Shown: positions 54,167-63,328, counted from the stretch's first letter. The stretch is DNA of 64,000 nucleotides from Rhodobium gokarnense (GCF_025961475.1 NZ_JAOQNS010000001.1:557173-621172), one strand, 5' to 3'. Numbers and translations are program-made. Notes: a model not told the origin generated them from the letters alone.

Positions 54167-54418
54167 TTTCGTTCCTCCCGTTTCCCGCTCGCAGGCGGTG
54201 TAGTGCTGAGTGACGTACACCTAGGCCGGGCGGGCAACGTTTCCTACGGTCATGGTCCAGCGACATCTTCCCGCAGTCGGCGTTGTTGTTGTCCGTTCCG
54301 GGCCCCCCGTATCCAATGGACCCGTCGTTTCCGCCGATGGACGGACGATCACCAAAGCGGCTCGAAAAGTAAATTTAAAAAAAATTGCCTTTGCCAAAAA
54401 AAATTTTAAAGTGACGCC
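54167..54418. promoter_or_regulatory. cbbF/cbbR divergent control region
   Basis: The 252-base gap must hold the cbb promoter and CbbR sites. The cbbR-proximal 42 bases (54369-54410) are an extreme A/T tract made of A8 and A7-T4 runs, standing out sharply in GC-rich DNA; such tracts bend DNA and are typical near LysR-type targets. I could not assign exact T-N11-A operators. Confidence 0.6.
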
Positions 54419-55336
54419 ATGCGCAACACGACTTTCAAGCAGTTCCGCGGACTTGAGGCTCTTGCCCGGATCGGCACCGTCTCGGGTGCGGCAAAAGAGC
54501 TGAACCTGACACCGCCGGCGGTGACCACCCAGGTGCGCCAACTGGAGGAGGCGGCCGGGCTGCCGCTGATCGAACGGGTCGGCGACCGGTTCCAGCCGAC
54601 CGAGGCGGGACGGCAGGTTCTTGCGGCCGGCGCGCGGATCGAATCGGCGCTCTCCGATTGCGACGACGTGCTTCGATCCCTGAAGGGCTTGACCGGCGGC
54701 AAGGCCTCGCTGGCGGTGGTCAGCACGGCGAAATATTTCGCCCCGCATGCGCTCGGCGCCTTCGGCAAGGTGCACCCGACGATCGAATTGAAGCTCCTCG
54801 TCTCCAACCGCGACGACCTCTTCACGGTGCTACGAAATGACGCGGTGGACATCGCCGTGATGGGTCGGCCGCCGGAGGACATCGAGGTGGAACGCTGGGT
54901 GATCGGCGATCATCCACACATCATCATCGCTGCCCCGGACCATCCGCTGGTCGGGCGCCGCTCGATCGCCATCTCCGAACTCGCCCGGGAGACCTTCCTC
55001 GTCCGCGAGCCCGGCTCCGGCACCCGCACGCTGATGGAGCGGCGGCTCGCCGAGGCCGACGTCAGCCCGAAGATCGGCATCGAGATCGGCTCCAACGAGA
55101 CCATCAAGCAGGCGGTGATGGCCGGGCTCGGCATCTCCTTCATCTCCGCCCACACGGTCGCGGCCGAACTCGCCGACGGGCGGCTTGTCGAGCTGAAGGT
55201 CAACGGCCTGCCCCTGATGCGCCAGTGGTTCGTCGTCAAGCGTGCCGACAAGAGGCTGTTGCCCGCGGCCGAGGCGCTACGGGCGTTTCTGGCCTCGGAG
55301 GGGCAGCGGTTTCTGCCGAAATGGCGGGTGGATTGA
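54419..55336 (+). CDS. cbbR: LysR-family regulator CbbR
   Basis: The transcriptional activator of Calvin-cycle genes, responding to metabolites such as RuBP or NADPH in other species. The 305-residue protein has the N-terminal winged helix-turn-helix (ALARIGTVSGAAKELNLTPP, AVTTQVRQLEEAAGLPLIER) and a LysR substrate-binding domain (IELKLLVSNRDDLFTVLRND, FISAHTVAAELADGRLVEL). Divergent placement next to cbbF, the operon head, is the classic CbbR arrangement and is the main reason for the name. Confidence 0.93.
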   Translation: MRNTTFKQFRGLEALARIGTVSGAAKELNLTPPAVTTQVRQLEEAAGLPLIERVGDRFQPTEAGRQVLAAGARIESALSDCDDVLRSLKGLTGGKASLAVVSTAKYFAPHALGAFGKVHPTIELKLLVSNRDDLFTVLRNDAVDIAVMGRPPEDIEVERWVIGDHPHIIIAAPDHPLVGRRSIAISELARETFLVREPGSGTRTLMERRLAEADVSPKIGIEIGSNETIKQAVMAGLGISFISAHTVAAELADGRLVELKVNGLPLMRQWFVVKRADKRLLPAAEALRAFLASEGQRFLPKWRVD

Positions 55337-55437
55337 GCCCCCCATGGCTGTGATTGGGCGGTATCTGGAGTGCCGCGCTCGCGTTGCTCACTTGCAATGA
55401 CGGCGGCGATTGTTGCGCCCTTTGCCCCAAACTCTCC

Positions 55438-55609
55438 CCGTCACCCCGGGCGAAGCGAAGCGGAGACCCGGGGCCCATTGCCCCTTTCCGCACAGTAGCC
55501 CGTATCGGTGTCGACACGACCTGTCCCGGAGCCGATATCCTTTCCCACCAACCGACGGCATACCGCGTTGAGATGGGCAATGGGCCCCGGATCAAGTCCG
55601 GGGTGACGG
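55438..55609. repeat. Long palindromic repeat element (copy 1)
   Basis: The outer arms CCGTCACCCCGG (55438-55449) and CCGGGGTGACGG (55598-55609) are perfect inverted repeats. The inner arms CCGGGGCCCATTGCCC (55468-55483) and GGGCAATGGGCCCCGG (55575-55590) form a further perfect 16-pair stem. The centre contains the word ACCGACGGCATACC. A related copy lies at 63520-63676. The element occupies most of the 331-base gap between cbbR and the MEMO gene, in which I see no ORF I would call real. Confidence 0.92.
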
Positions 55610-55667
55610 CAGTTGTTTTTGGCGGGCGGGAGCGTGCGTTTTTCAAAGACGCCGGACCGTCGACCCC

Positions 55668-57062
55668 TCACGACGCCATGAACGGCCCGCCGAAGCTTTC
55701 GGTGACGAAGCGGCGCACGACGCTGTCGTGGGGGAGTGGGGCGTCGCCGATGCCGGCCTTGTCCTTCAGGTGGGCGAGGAACGCCCGCGGTTCGGGCAGC
55801 GATTGCCAGACCGCCGGCAGGAACAGGCCGCGGTGGGGGCCGGCTTCGAGGATGAGGCCGTCGACGCCCGGGCGCAGTTTGGTGAGGAGGTCCGCCTCGT
55901 CGGCGAAGCTGATCGGCCGCGGCCAGGAGAGGATCGAGATGTCGATGGTGAGCCGCGGCAGTTCCGATGCCGTCAGCGGCGCGAAGCGGCGGTCGGCGAA
56001 GCCCGCCTTGTAGGCGCTTTCGATAACGTCCGCATAGAGCGGGCGGCTCGGCACGATGTTGCCGATGCAGCCGCGCAAGGCGCCGTCCAGATGCAGGGTG
56101 ACGAAGGTCGCCCGCGGTGCGCGCAGCGGCGGCGACAGGTCCGCGGGCAGGCGGGCTTCGGGCATTTGCCGTGTCTCGACGGCCTCGGCAAGGGCGTTGC
56201 CGGCAGCCCGGATCAGCGTATCGCGGTCGGCCTTCGACAGTTCGGCGGTCGCCGCGTCCTCCATGGCAAAGGCCGCATAGCCGACGACGCGGTTGCGGTC
56301 GCCGGCGGTGTCGCCGGAATTGCGCACGTCAAGCGCAGTGACGCGCAGATCCCGCCGGCGGGCCTCGATGAGGGCGGCGGAGATGCCGCGGCAGCCGCAG
56401 GCCTCGCCGCCGTCAAGGTCGATGCCGGCAAGGGTCTCGATCTTTGCCACCGTGGCGCCGTCGAGCCGTTTCGCCGTGTCGTAGTCGTGGAAGTGGCTGA
56501 GGTCGGAGGAGACGACGATCAGCGTCTCGGCGCCGCCCCAGACATAGGAGAGGGCGTCGGCGAGGCGCTCCGGCCGGATGTCGCCGGCAAGCAGCGGCAC
56601 CAGGGAAAAGTCGCCGAGGGTTTCCTGCAGGAAGGGAAGCTGGACCTCCAGGCTGTGCTCGCCGCGAAAGGCGCTGTCGTTGATCGACAGCTCCGGCATG
56701 CGGGCGAGCGCGGAGACCGCTTCCAGGTCGACAGGGACGTCGCCGAGCGGGGTGTGCCAGCGCTCCGCGCTCGTCGTGGCGATGCCGTGGACCGGATAGC
56801 GGTGGGCCGGGCCGACGAGGACGACGCGGCGGATGGCGTCGGCGCGGCGCTCCAAAAGGCGATAGGCGGAGGCGGCGACGGCGCCGGAATAGACATAGCC
56901 GGCATGGGGCACCACGAGCACCTTGGGCGTGCCGATATCGGCGGTGCGGGCATCGGCAAAACAATCGTCGAGCATGGCGTCAAGCGTTTTGGCGTCGCCG
57001 GGATAGAACATGCCGGCAACCTGGGGCGGATGAACGTTTCGCATGGTCGAACCGTCGGTCAT
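55668..57062 (-). CDS. AmmeMemoRadiSam system proteins B and A, fused (MEMO1-AMMECR1)
   Basis: A 464-residue protein with two domains of the AmmeMemoRadiSam set. Residues about 8-275 form a MEMO1-like domain (VHPPQVAGMFYPGDAKTLDA, VVPHAGYVYSGAVAASAYRL, RRVVLVGPAHRYPVHG, VSSDLSHFHDYDTAKR), related to class III extradiol dioxygenases; its histidines (PHAGY, GPAHR, SSDLSHF) could bind iron. Residues about 285-464 form an AMMECR1 domain with FVTLHLDGALRGCIGNIVPS. These are usually separate genes; here they are one. It is divergent from the matching radical SAM gene. The start (ATG 57062 or 57044) is uncertain; neither has a clear ribosome binding site. The biochemical role of the system is unknown. 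Confidence 0.9.
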   Translation of the reverse strand: MTDGSTMRNVHPPQVAGMFYPGDAKTLDAMLDDCFADARTADIGTPKVLVVPHAGYVYSGAVAASAYRLLERRADAIRRVVLVGPAHRYPVHGIATTSAERWHTPLGDVPVDLEAVSALARMPELSINDSAFRGEHSLEVQLPFLQETLGDFSLVPLLAGDIRPERLADALSYVWGGAETLIVVSSDLSHFHDYDTAKRLDGATVAKIETLAGIDLDGGEACGCRGISAALIEARRRDLRVTALDVRNSGDTAGDRNRVVGYAAFAMEDAATAELSKADRDTLIRAAGNALAEAVETRQMPEARLPADLSPPLRAPRATFVTLHLDGALRGCIGNIVPSRPLYADVIESAYKAGFADRRFAPLTASELPRLTIDISILSWPRPISFADEADLLTKLRPGVDGLILEAGPHRGLFLPAVWQSLPEPRAFLAHLKDKAGIGDAPLPHDSVVRRFVTESFGGPFMAS

Positions 57063-57207
57063 GACGTTTGCGGATGCACAATGCGGCATCCCCAGATTGC
57101 AATATAAGTGCAAACGGTCCGTCAGGGGAGCCATAATATTTCACGGGGCGAAAGCGCGCAGGCGCCGGGAAGCGGATGCCGGCAATACCTATATGGGATA
57201 GGAACAT

Positions 57208-58398
57208 ATGTCCGCAGACGACCCCTCAACGGTAGCAGCCATGGCAACGATACGGCTTGACGACACACCCGGCGCAAAGCGCCTTTCGGACAGCGCGCGG
57301 GCGGCGCTCGGCGATCCCGATTCGATCGTGCCGACCGAGTTCTGGCGGATGCTCGACGACGGGCGAGTGCAATGCGAGATGTGCCCGCGCTACTGCAAGC
57401 TGAAGGAGGGTGCTCGGGGGCTCTGCTTCGTTCGGGCGCGGCTCGACGACCAGATCGTCTTGACGACCTACGGGCGCTCGTCGGGCTTCTGCGTCGATCC
57501 GGTGGAGAAAAAGCCGCTCAACCATTTCCTGCCGGGCTCGGCGATCCTGTCGCTCGGCACCGCCGGCTGCAGCCTTGCCTGCAATTTCTGCCAGAACCAC
57601 GACATTTCGCGCAGCCGCGAGATGGACATCCTGCAGGACAAGGCCTCGCCGGAGATGGTGGCGCGTGCCGCCGCCGATCTCGGCTGCCGGTCGGTCGCCT
57701 TCACCTACAACGACCCGACCATCTTCCATGAATATGCCGCCGACATTGCGGACGCCTGCCACGAGCGCGGCATCCGGACCGTGGCGGTCACTGCCGGCTA
57801 TCTCACCGACTGGTCGCGGCCGGCCTTCTTTGCCGGCATCGATGCGGCCAATGTCGATCTCAAGGGGTTCACCGAGGAGTTCTACAAGAGCGTGACGAAG
57901 GCGGCGCTCGGGCCGGTGCTCGACACGCTCGTCTACCTGAAGACAGAGACCGATGTCTGGGTCGAGGTCACCACTCTGCTGATCCCCGGCCTCAACGACA
58001 CGGACCGGGAGATCGAGGAGATGACGACCTGGTTCGTGGAACACCTTGGGCCCGACACGCCGCTGCATTTTTCCGCCTTCCGGCCCGACTACCGGATGCG
58101 CGACCGGCCGCCGACCCGGCACGACCGGCTGATCCGCGCCCATGGCATCGCCAAGCGGAACGGCATCCGCCACGTCTATCTCGGCAATGTGCTGGACGGC
58201 GCACGGCAGTCGACGTACTGCCACGGTTGCGGCGAGGAGGTCATCGGGCGGACCGGCTACACCATCGGCCGCTGGCATCTCGACGATGCCGGCCATTGCC
58301 TTTCCTGCGGCACGAAGCTTTCGGGCATCTTCGACGGTCCGGTCGGCCATTGGGGCGCGCGACGGCGGCACGTCGATCTTTCGGCCTACGCGGAGTAG
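57208..58398 (+). CDS. AmmeMemoRadiSam system radical SAM enzyme
   Basis: A 396-residue radical SAM protein. The cluster motif CxxxCxxC appears in AGCSLACNFCQNHDISRSRE. An upstream cysteine set (VQCEMCPRYCKLKEGARGLC, near residues 55-72) and a C-terminal pair set (YCHGCGEEVIG, HCLSCGTKL) suggest an additional metal site or a zinc ribbon. It resembles the PflA-like activases of the AmmeMemoRadiSam family. The substrate is unknown; the divergent MEMO-AMMECR1 fusion is its standard partner. The ATG is preceded by an AGGA-type site. It converges with the LysE gene with no gap. Confidence 0.92.
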   Translation: MSADDPSTVAAMATIRLDDTPGAKRLSDSARAALGDPDSIVPTEFWRMLDDGRVQCEMCPRYCKLKEGARGLCFVRARLDDQIVLTTYGRSSGFCVDPVEKKPLNHFLPGSAILSLGTAGCSLACNFCQNHDISRSREMDILQDKASPEMVARAAADLGCRSVAFTYNDPTIFHEYAADIADACHERGIRTVAVTAGYLTDWSRPAFFAGIDAANVDLKGFTEEFYKSVTKAALGPVLDTLVYLKTETDVWVEVTTLLIPGLNDTDREIEEMTTWFVEHLGPDTPLHFSAFRPDYRMRDRPPTRHDRLIRAHGIAKRNGIRHVYLGNVLDGARQSTYCHGCGEEVIGRTGYTIGRWHLDDAGHCLSCGTKLSGIFDGPVGHWGARRRHVDLSAYAE

Positions 58399-59022
58399 TC
58401 AGGCCCTTTTGGCAAATGCCAGCGCCGTTGCCGCGCCGAGCAGCATGGAGCCGGTGGTGCGGTTGATGGCTCGCGCGCGCCGCGGCGTGATGTCGAAGCG
58501 CCGGACCGTGGCGCCGACCGCCGCGTAGCCGCAGGCGGCCGTGAATTCCGTTGCCAGATAGACCAGTCCCAGAATCAGGAACTGCGCGGCAAAGGACCCG
58601 TTCGCGGGATCGACGAATTGCGGGATGAAGGCGGTGAAGAGGAGCGCCGCCTTCGGGTTCATGATGGCGACAAGGAACTCGCGCCGGGCAAGGCCGAGCG
58701 CCGTTGCTTGTCCGGCATCGGCCTCGATGTGGAGCTCACGCGAGCGGAACGTCCTGATGCCCAGATAGACGAGATAGGCAACGCCCGCCCATTTGATGAC
58801 CGTGAAGGCGGTCTCCGAGGCGGCCAACACGGCGCCGAGACCGATAGCGACCGCAATAATCATCAACAGAAAGGCGGCGAGCCGGCCGGCAAGGCTCATG
58901 GCCGTCACCGCAAAGCCGGCCCTTATGCCGTGGGTGAGGGAAAGCAGGTTGTTGGCGCCGGGCGAGGCGGCGACCAGCAGCGCGGCGGGCACGAAGAACG
59001 CCAGTTGCTCGGCAGTGACCAT
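58399..59022 (-). CDS. LysE/RhtB-family amino acid exporter
   Basis: A 207-residue inner-membrane protein with six predicted helices and the family start FFVPAALLVAASPGANNLLS followed by HGIRAGFAVTAMSLAG. LysE/RhtB proteins export amino acids such as threonine, homoserine or lysine. The cargo cannot be told. It sits 60 bases downstream of ispB on the same strand. Confidence 0.9.
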   Translation of the reverse strand: MVTAEQLAFFVPAALLVAASPGANNLLSLTHGIRAGFAVTAMSLAGRLAAFLLMIIAVAIGLGAVLAASETAFTVIKWAGVAYLVYLGIRTFRSRELHIEADAGQATALGLARREFLVAIMNPKAALLFTAFIPQFVDPANGSFAAQFLILGLVYLATEFTAACGYAAVGATVRRFDITPRRARAINRTTGSMLLGAATALAFAKRA

Positions 59023-59082
59023 GGGATGCGGGTCCTCCGTCGTCGGGATCGGACCCGGCGCCCAGGACCGGCGATCGTCCGG

Positions 59083-60114
59083 TCAGTAGGCGCGGGCGAT
59101 GCAGAACGAGATGACGTCGAGCAGGGCCGACTTGTGCTCGTTGTCGGCGAGGGGGGCCAGCGCGTCGCGGGCGACGGCGCCGTAGTGCCGTGCGCGCTCC
59201 ACGGTGTCCTCGATGGCGTTGTGCTTGCGCAGCAGCGCGATCGCCTCCTGCAGTTCCGCGTCCTCGTTCTCGCCGCGCTCCATGCAGCGGGTCCAGAAGG
59301 CGCGGTCGGCATCGGAGCCGCGGCGATAGGACAGCACCACCGGCAGGGTGATCTTGCCCTCGCGGAAGTCGTCGCCGACATTCTTGCCGAGCGCGCTGGC
59401 GCTGCCGCCATAGTCGAGCGCGTCGTCGATGAGCTGGAAGGCAAGGCCGAGATTGATGCCGTAGGAGCGCAGCGCCGCCTGCTCGGCGCGGTCGGCGCCG
59501 GAAATCACCGGGCCGACCTCGGCGGCGGCGGAAAACAGCGCCGCGGTCTTTGCCTTGATGACGGCGAGGTACTCGTCCTCGGTGGTCTCCATGTTCTTGG
59601 CGGCGGAAAGCTGCAGCACCTCGCCCTCGGCGATGATGGAGGCGGCATCGGAGAGGATGCGCAGCGCCTCGAGCGAGCCGACGTCGACCATCATCCGGAA
59701 CGCCTGGCCGAGCAGGAAGTCACCGACCAGCACGCTCGCCTGGTTGCCCCAGAGCATGCGCGCCGCCTTCTTGCCGCGGCGCATGTCGCTCTCGTCGACG
59801 ACGTCGTCGTGCAGCAGCGTCGCCGTGTGCATGAATTCGACGCTGGTCGCCAGCTTGACGTGGCCGACGCCCTCGTAGCCGAACATCTGGGCCGAGGCGA
59901 GCGTCAGCATCGGGCGCAGGCGCTTGCCGCCGGAGGCGATCAGGTGGTTGGCGATCTCCGGGATCATCTCCACATGGGAGGCGGCCTTGGACAGGATCAG
60001 CTCGTTGACCCGGCCCATATCCTCGGTGGTAAGCGCGAGCAGCGCCGAAAGATCCGGTTCGGCCGGTTTTTTGTCGTCAAAAGATAAAACGATGCCCACG
60101 CCTTGAAACTCCAT
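59083..60114 (-). CDS. ispB: Polyprenyl (octa/decaprenyl) diphosphate synthase
   Basis: Builds the isoprenoid side chain of ubiquinone. The 343-residue protein has the two aspartate-rich motifs of trans-prenyltransferases, LLHDDVVDESDMRRGKKAA and FQLIDDALDYGGSASALGKN, plus GGKRLRPMLTLASAQMFG. Alphaproteobacteria commonly make Q10, so the product may be decaprenyl; chain length is not readable here. The ATG at 60114 was chosen (GTG 60099 is possible). It is divergent from the DUF2007 gene. Confidence 0.95.
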   Translation of the reverse strand: MEFQGVGIVLSFDDKKPAEPDLSALLALTTEDMGRVNELILSKAASHVEMIPEIANHLIASGGKRLRPMLTLASAQMFGYEGVGHVKLATSVEFMHTATLLHDDVVDESDMRRGKKAARMLWGNQASVLVGDFLLGQAFRMMVDVGSLEALRILSDAASIIAEGEVLQLSAAKNMETTEDEYLAVIKAKTAALFSAAAEVGPVISGADRAEQAALRSYGINLGLAFQLIDDALDYGGSASALGKNVGDDFREGKITLPVVLSYRRGSDADRAFWTRCMERGENEDAELQEAIALLRKHNAIEDTVERARHYGAVARDALAPLADNEHKSALLDVISFCIARAY

Positions 60115-60277
60115 CGGTCCCTGTTCGCAAGGGAGGATAGGAAGGGGAGAGGCGGTCGGCAAGTCAACACCTTTCGGTCGCGTTTTCGCCGCACGCGTTC
60201 TGATTGTTCGGCAAATGTTGCTTTGTCGCCTATGATGGCGCCGGCCGGGGACTGCACGGAACGAGCGAAAGGCGACG

Positions 60278-60514
60278 ATGGAAGAGCTCCTGAAGACCAA
60301 CGATCCGGTGACCCTCTCCTTTGCCACGTCGCTGCTGGAAGAGGCGGGAATCGGGCATCTGGTGGTCGACCAGCACATGAGCATCGTGGAAGGCTCGCTC
60401 GGCATCATCCCGCGGCGCCTGCTCGTGGAACGCGATGCGCTGACGCAGGCAAGGGCGCTTTGCGTCGATGCCGGCATCGGCCACGAGCTGACGCCGGAAC
60501 AGAAGGGCTTGTGA
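60278..60514 (+). CDS. DUF2007 small protein
   Basis: A 78-residue protein beginning MEELLKTNDPVTLSFATSLL, with the pattern GIGHLVVDQHMSIVEGSLGI followed by PRRLLVERDALTQARAL. It matches the DUF2007 fold (related to PII/ferredoxin-like small domains) often annotated as putative signal transducing. Commonly found next to a methyltransferase and divergent from ispB in alphaproteobacteria, as here. No biochemical role is known to me. Confidence 0.82.
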   Translation: MEELLKTNDPVTLSFATSLLEEAGIGHLVVDQHMSIVEGSLGIIPRRLLVERDALTQARALCVDAGIGHELTPEQKGL

Positions 60515-60545
60515 CGATTTGCGGCAAGACGGCGAGGCGGTGGCG

Positions 60546-61355
60546 ATGAGCGCGGCTTCGGAGGCATCGGATCCGGTCCTGCCGGAAGGGGCGACGCGCG
60601 ACGCGTTCCTCGGCGGGGCGGTCACCGCGCTGCAGCCGGGGCGCGGCCGGCACCGCTCCGGGCTCGATGCGGTGATGCTCGCGGCGACGCTCTCAGCCGA
60701 CACGGACGGGACAGTGGTCGATCTCGGCGCCGGCAGCGGGGTCGCCGGCTTCTGCGTCGCCGCGCGGGCGCCGGCGGCACGGGTGGTGCTGGTCGATAAT
60801 GATCCCGTTGCCTCGGATCTGGCGCGGCGGGCGCTGGCGCTCGCCGACAATATGGCATTTGCCGGCCGGGTCAGCGTGGTGGAGACGGACATCGTCGGGC
60901 CGGAAAAGGTGCGGGTGGCGGCGGGGCTCACCCGCGCGATGGCCGATACCGTCATCATGAACCCGCCGTTCCGCGAGGAGGGCCGGGTGCGCGCCTCGCC
61001 GAATGCGGCGCGGGCCGCCGCCCATGTGCTGTCCGATGAGGACCTCGATCGCTGGATGCGGACCGCGGTGACGCTGCTTGTGCCCGGCGGCGGGCTCTCG
61101 GTCGTCTGGCCGGCGGAGCGGCTGGCGGCGCTTCTCGGCGCGTTGTCGGGGCGCTTCGGCGGCATCGCCGTCCTGCCGCTTCACCCCTATGCCGACACGC
61201 CGGCGCTCAGGGTGCTCGTCACAGCCAGGAAGGGCAGCCGGGCGCCGTTCCGCCTGCTGCAGGGCAGGGTCCTGCACGAGGCGGACGGCGATTTCTGCGC
61301 CTGGGCGAAGGCGGTGCTGCGCGACGGCGCCGGCCTCGACATGGCGCGCGGCTGA
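60546..61355 (+). CDS. N6-adenine tRNA-type methyltransferase (TrmN6-like)
   Basis: A 269-residue SAM-dependent methyltransferase. The SAM-binding motif is in GTVVDLGAGSGVAGFCVAAR, motif II in VVLVDNDPVASDLARRAL, and the catalytic NPPF in DTVIMNPPFREEGRV is typical of enzymes that methylate exocyclic amino groups. The closest well-known group is TrmN6/YfiC, which modifies A37 of tRNA-Val, but substrates vary. The ATG at 60546 follows a GAGG site. It converges with the SulP gene (9 bases). Confidence 0.85.
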   Translation: MSAASEASDPVLPEGATRDAFLGGAVTALQPGRGRHRSGLDAVMLAATLSADTDGTVVDLGAGSGVAGFCVAARAPAARVVLVDNDPVASDLARRALALADNMAFAGRVSVVETDIVGPEKVRVAAGLTRAMADTVIMNPPFREEGRVRASPNAARAAAHVLSDEDLDRWMRTAVTLLVPGGGLSVVWPAERLAALLGALSGRFGGIAVLPLHPYADTPALRVLVTARKGSRAPFRLLQGRVLHEADGDFCAWAKAVLRDGAGLDMARG

Positions 61356-61364
61356 GGCGTCCGG

Positions 61365-63062
61365 TCAGGCGGTCTTCGTGTTCTCCAACGCGTCCGCAAT
61401 GGCGCGCTCATAGGCGACAAGCGGCGGCTTGACGCCATGGGCAAAGAGCACGCGCCTGAGCCCGTGGTCGGTCCCGGTGATGATCACCCGCACATGGCGC
61501 CGCTCGGCCTTTTCGGCCATGCCGCGGATGGTCTCCGCCGCCGTTGAGTCGAGGAACGGCACGGCGGCAAAGTCGACGATCAGCACCCGGTGGGTGTCGG
61601 CGATGCGGTCGAGCACCGAGCCGATCGAGGCCGCCGCACCGAAGAAGAAGGCGCCGGATATCCGGAACACGACGACCTCCGGGTCCGAGGGGGCCGCGCC
61701 GCCGCGGCCGCCGACCGGGTCGGCCTCGTCCTCGGCGACGAAGGGCGTATCGGTCTCGATGGCCGTTGTCTTCGACATGCGGTGGATGAAGAGCACCGAG
61801 CCGAGGGCAAAGCCGACGACGATGGCCTCCGTCAGGTCGCGGAAGATGGTCAACAGGAACGTCGTCAACAGCACCGCGGCGTCGCCGCGGGACGCGGTCA
61901 TCAGCGTGCGGATCGCCTGCTTCTCGATCATGTTCCAGGCGACGATGGCCAGCACGCCGGCAAGGCTGGCGAGCGGAATGTAGCTGGCGAGCGGCGCGGC
62001 GACGAGGATGAAGGTCAGGAGGAAGCCGGAATGCAGCATGCCGGCGATCGGCGTTGCCGCGCCGGCGCGCACATTGGTGGCCGTTCGGGCGATGGTGCCG
62101 GTGACGCAGACGCCGCCGAAGATGCCGGATGCGACATTGGCGACGCCCTGCGCCACCAGTTCGCAGTTGGAGCGGTGGCGCCGGCCGGTCATGCCGTCGG
62201 CAACGACGGCCGAGAGTAAGGATTCGATGGAGCCGAGCAGCGTGAAGGCGAAGGCGCTCGGCAGGACGGCGATGACCTTGTCCATCGTCACCGCGGGCAG
62301 CGAGGGGATCGGCGGATGGCTCGGGATGCCGCCGAAGCGGCTGCCGATGGTGGCGACGTCGAGGTCGAGGAGGGCGGTGACGGCCGCCGCACCGGCAACG
62401 GCGAGCAGGAGGCCCGGCCAGTGCGGCCTGATGTGCTTCAGGACCGAGATGCCGACGATGGTGGCAAGGGCAAGGAAGACGGTTGCCGGATCGAGGGACG
62501 GCAGGCTCTCCCAGAGCACCGGCAGCTTGTCGAGCAGCGGGCCGGGTTCCGGACGGGCAAGCGTCAGGCCGAGGAGGTCCTTGATCTGGCTGGAAAAGAT
62601 GATGACGGCGATGCCGGCGGTGAAGCCGACTGTGACCGGATAGGGCACGAACTTGATGTAGGTGCCGAGGCGCAGGAAGCCGATGGCGACGAGCATCAGG
62701 CCGGAGAGGATGGTGGCGATCAGCAAGCCGTCCATGCCGTGGGTCTGGACGGTGGTTGCGACGAGCACGATGAAGGCGCCGGCCGGACCGCCGATCTGGA
62801 ACCGGCTGCCGCCGAGGAGCGAGACGAAGAAGCCGCCGACGATCGCCGTATAGAGCCCCTGCGCCGGGCTGGCGCCGGAGGCGATGGCGATCGCCATCGA
62901 CAGCGGCAGGGCGACGATGGCGACGGTCAGCCCGGCGACGGCGTCGGCCTTCAGGCGGGCAAGGCCATAGCCTTCCTTCAGGGCCGTGATGAGTTTCGGG
63001 GTGAACAGCTCCTGGAAGCTCGGGCCGGCAGGGGTCGCGCGGGTGATGTCTGCGTTGCTCAC
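61365..63062 (-). CDS. SulP-family anion transporter with STAS domain
   Basis: A 565-residue inner-membrane transporter with about 10-14 helices. The SulP signature region is LKADAVAGLTVAIVALPLSM plus SPAQGLYTAIVGGFFVSLLG and IGGPAGAFIVLVA. A cytoplasmic STAS domain is at the C-terminus (FFFGAAASIGSVLDRI, VLIVDFAAVPFLDSTAAETI). SulP proteins carry sulfate, bicarbonate or other anions; in an autotroph bicarbonate is attractive but unproven. The start is GTG 63062, overlapping the stop of the XRE gene (GTGA), so the two are translationally coupled. Confidence 0.93.
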   Translation of the reverse strand: MSNADITRATPAGPSFQELFTPKLITALKEGYGLARLKADAVAGLTVAIVALPLSMAIAIASGASPAQGLYTAIVGGFFVSLLGGSRFQIGGPAGAFIVLVATTVQTHGMDGLLIATILSGLMLVAIGFLRLGTYIKFVPYPVTVGFTAGIAVIIFSSQIKDLLGLTLARPEPGPLLDKLPVLWESLPSLDPATVFLALATIVGISVLKHIRPHWPGLLLAVAGAAAVTALLDLDVATIGSRFGGIPSHPPIPSLPAVTMDKVIAVLPSAFAFTLLGSIESLLSAVVADGMTGRRHRSNCELVAQGVANVASGIFGGVCVTGTIARTATNVRAGAATPIAGMLHSGFLLTFILVAAPLASYIPLASLAGVLAIVAWNMIEKQAIRTLMTASRGDAAVLLTTFLLTIFRDLTEAIVVGFALGSVLFIHRMSKTTAIETDTPFVAEDEADPVGGRGGAAPSDPEVVVFRISGAFFFGAAASIGSVLDRIADTHRVLIVDFAAVPFLDSTAAETIRGMAEKAERRHVRVIITGTDHGLRRVLFAHGVKPPLVAYERAIADALENTKTA

Positions 63063-63328
63063 GACTGTCCCTCCCGCGGTGCGGGTTCCTTCAGGCGCAC
63101 GCCGCGGCCGCCGGACGGGCTTTCCGCGCCGTCGCCGATCAATTCGATGCCGGAAGCCTCCAGCGCCTCCACCACCTTGACCAGAGTGTCGACGACGCCC
63201 CGGACATGGCCGTTCGAGGCTTCCATGCGCTGGATGGTGGGAAGGGAGACGCCGGCGCGGGCGGCGAGCGTCTTCTGGTCGATGCCGAGAAGGGCGCGCG
63301 CGGCGCGCATCTGTGCGGCGGTTATCAT
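63059..63328 (-). CDS. XRE-family DNA-binding regulator
   Basis: An 89-residue protein with one helix-turn-helix of the Cro/CI type (MRAARALLGIDQKTLAARAG, VSLPTIQRMEASNG) and a short C-terminal tail. Small HTH proteins of this form are common next to SulP transporters in alphaproteobacteria. It is first in a two-gene unit, its stop overlapping the SulP start, and may control that transporter. The upstream 60 bases are AT-rich and fit a promoter. Confidence 0.87.
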   Translation of the reverse strand: MITAAQMRAARALLGIDQKTLAARAGVSLPTIQRMEASNGHVRGVVDTLVKVVEALEASGIELIGDGAESPSGGRGVRLKEPAPREGQS

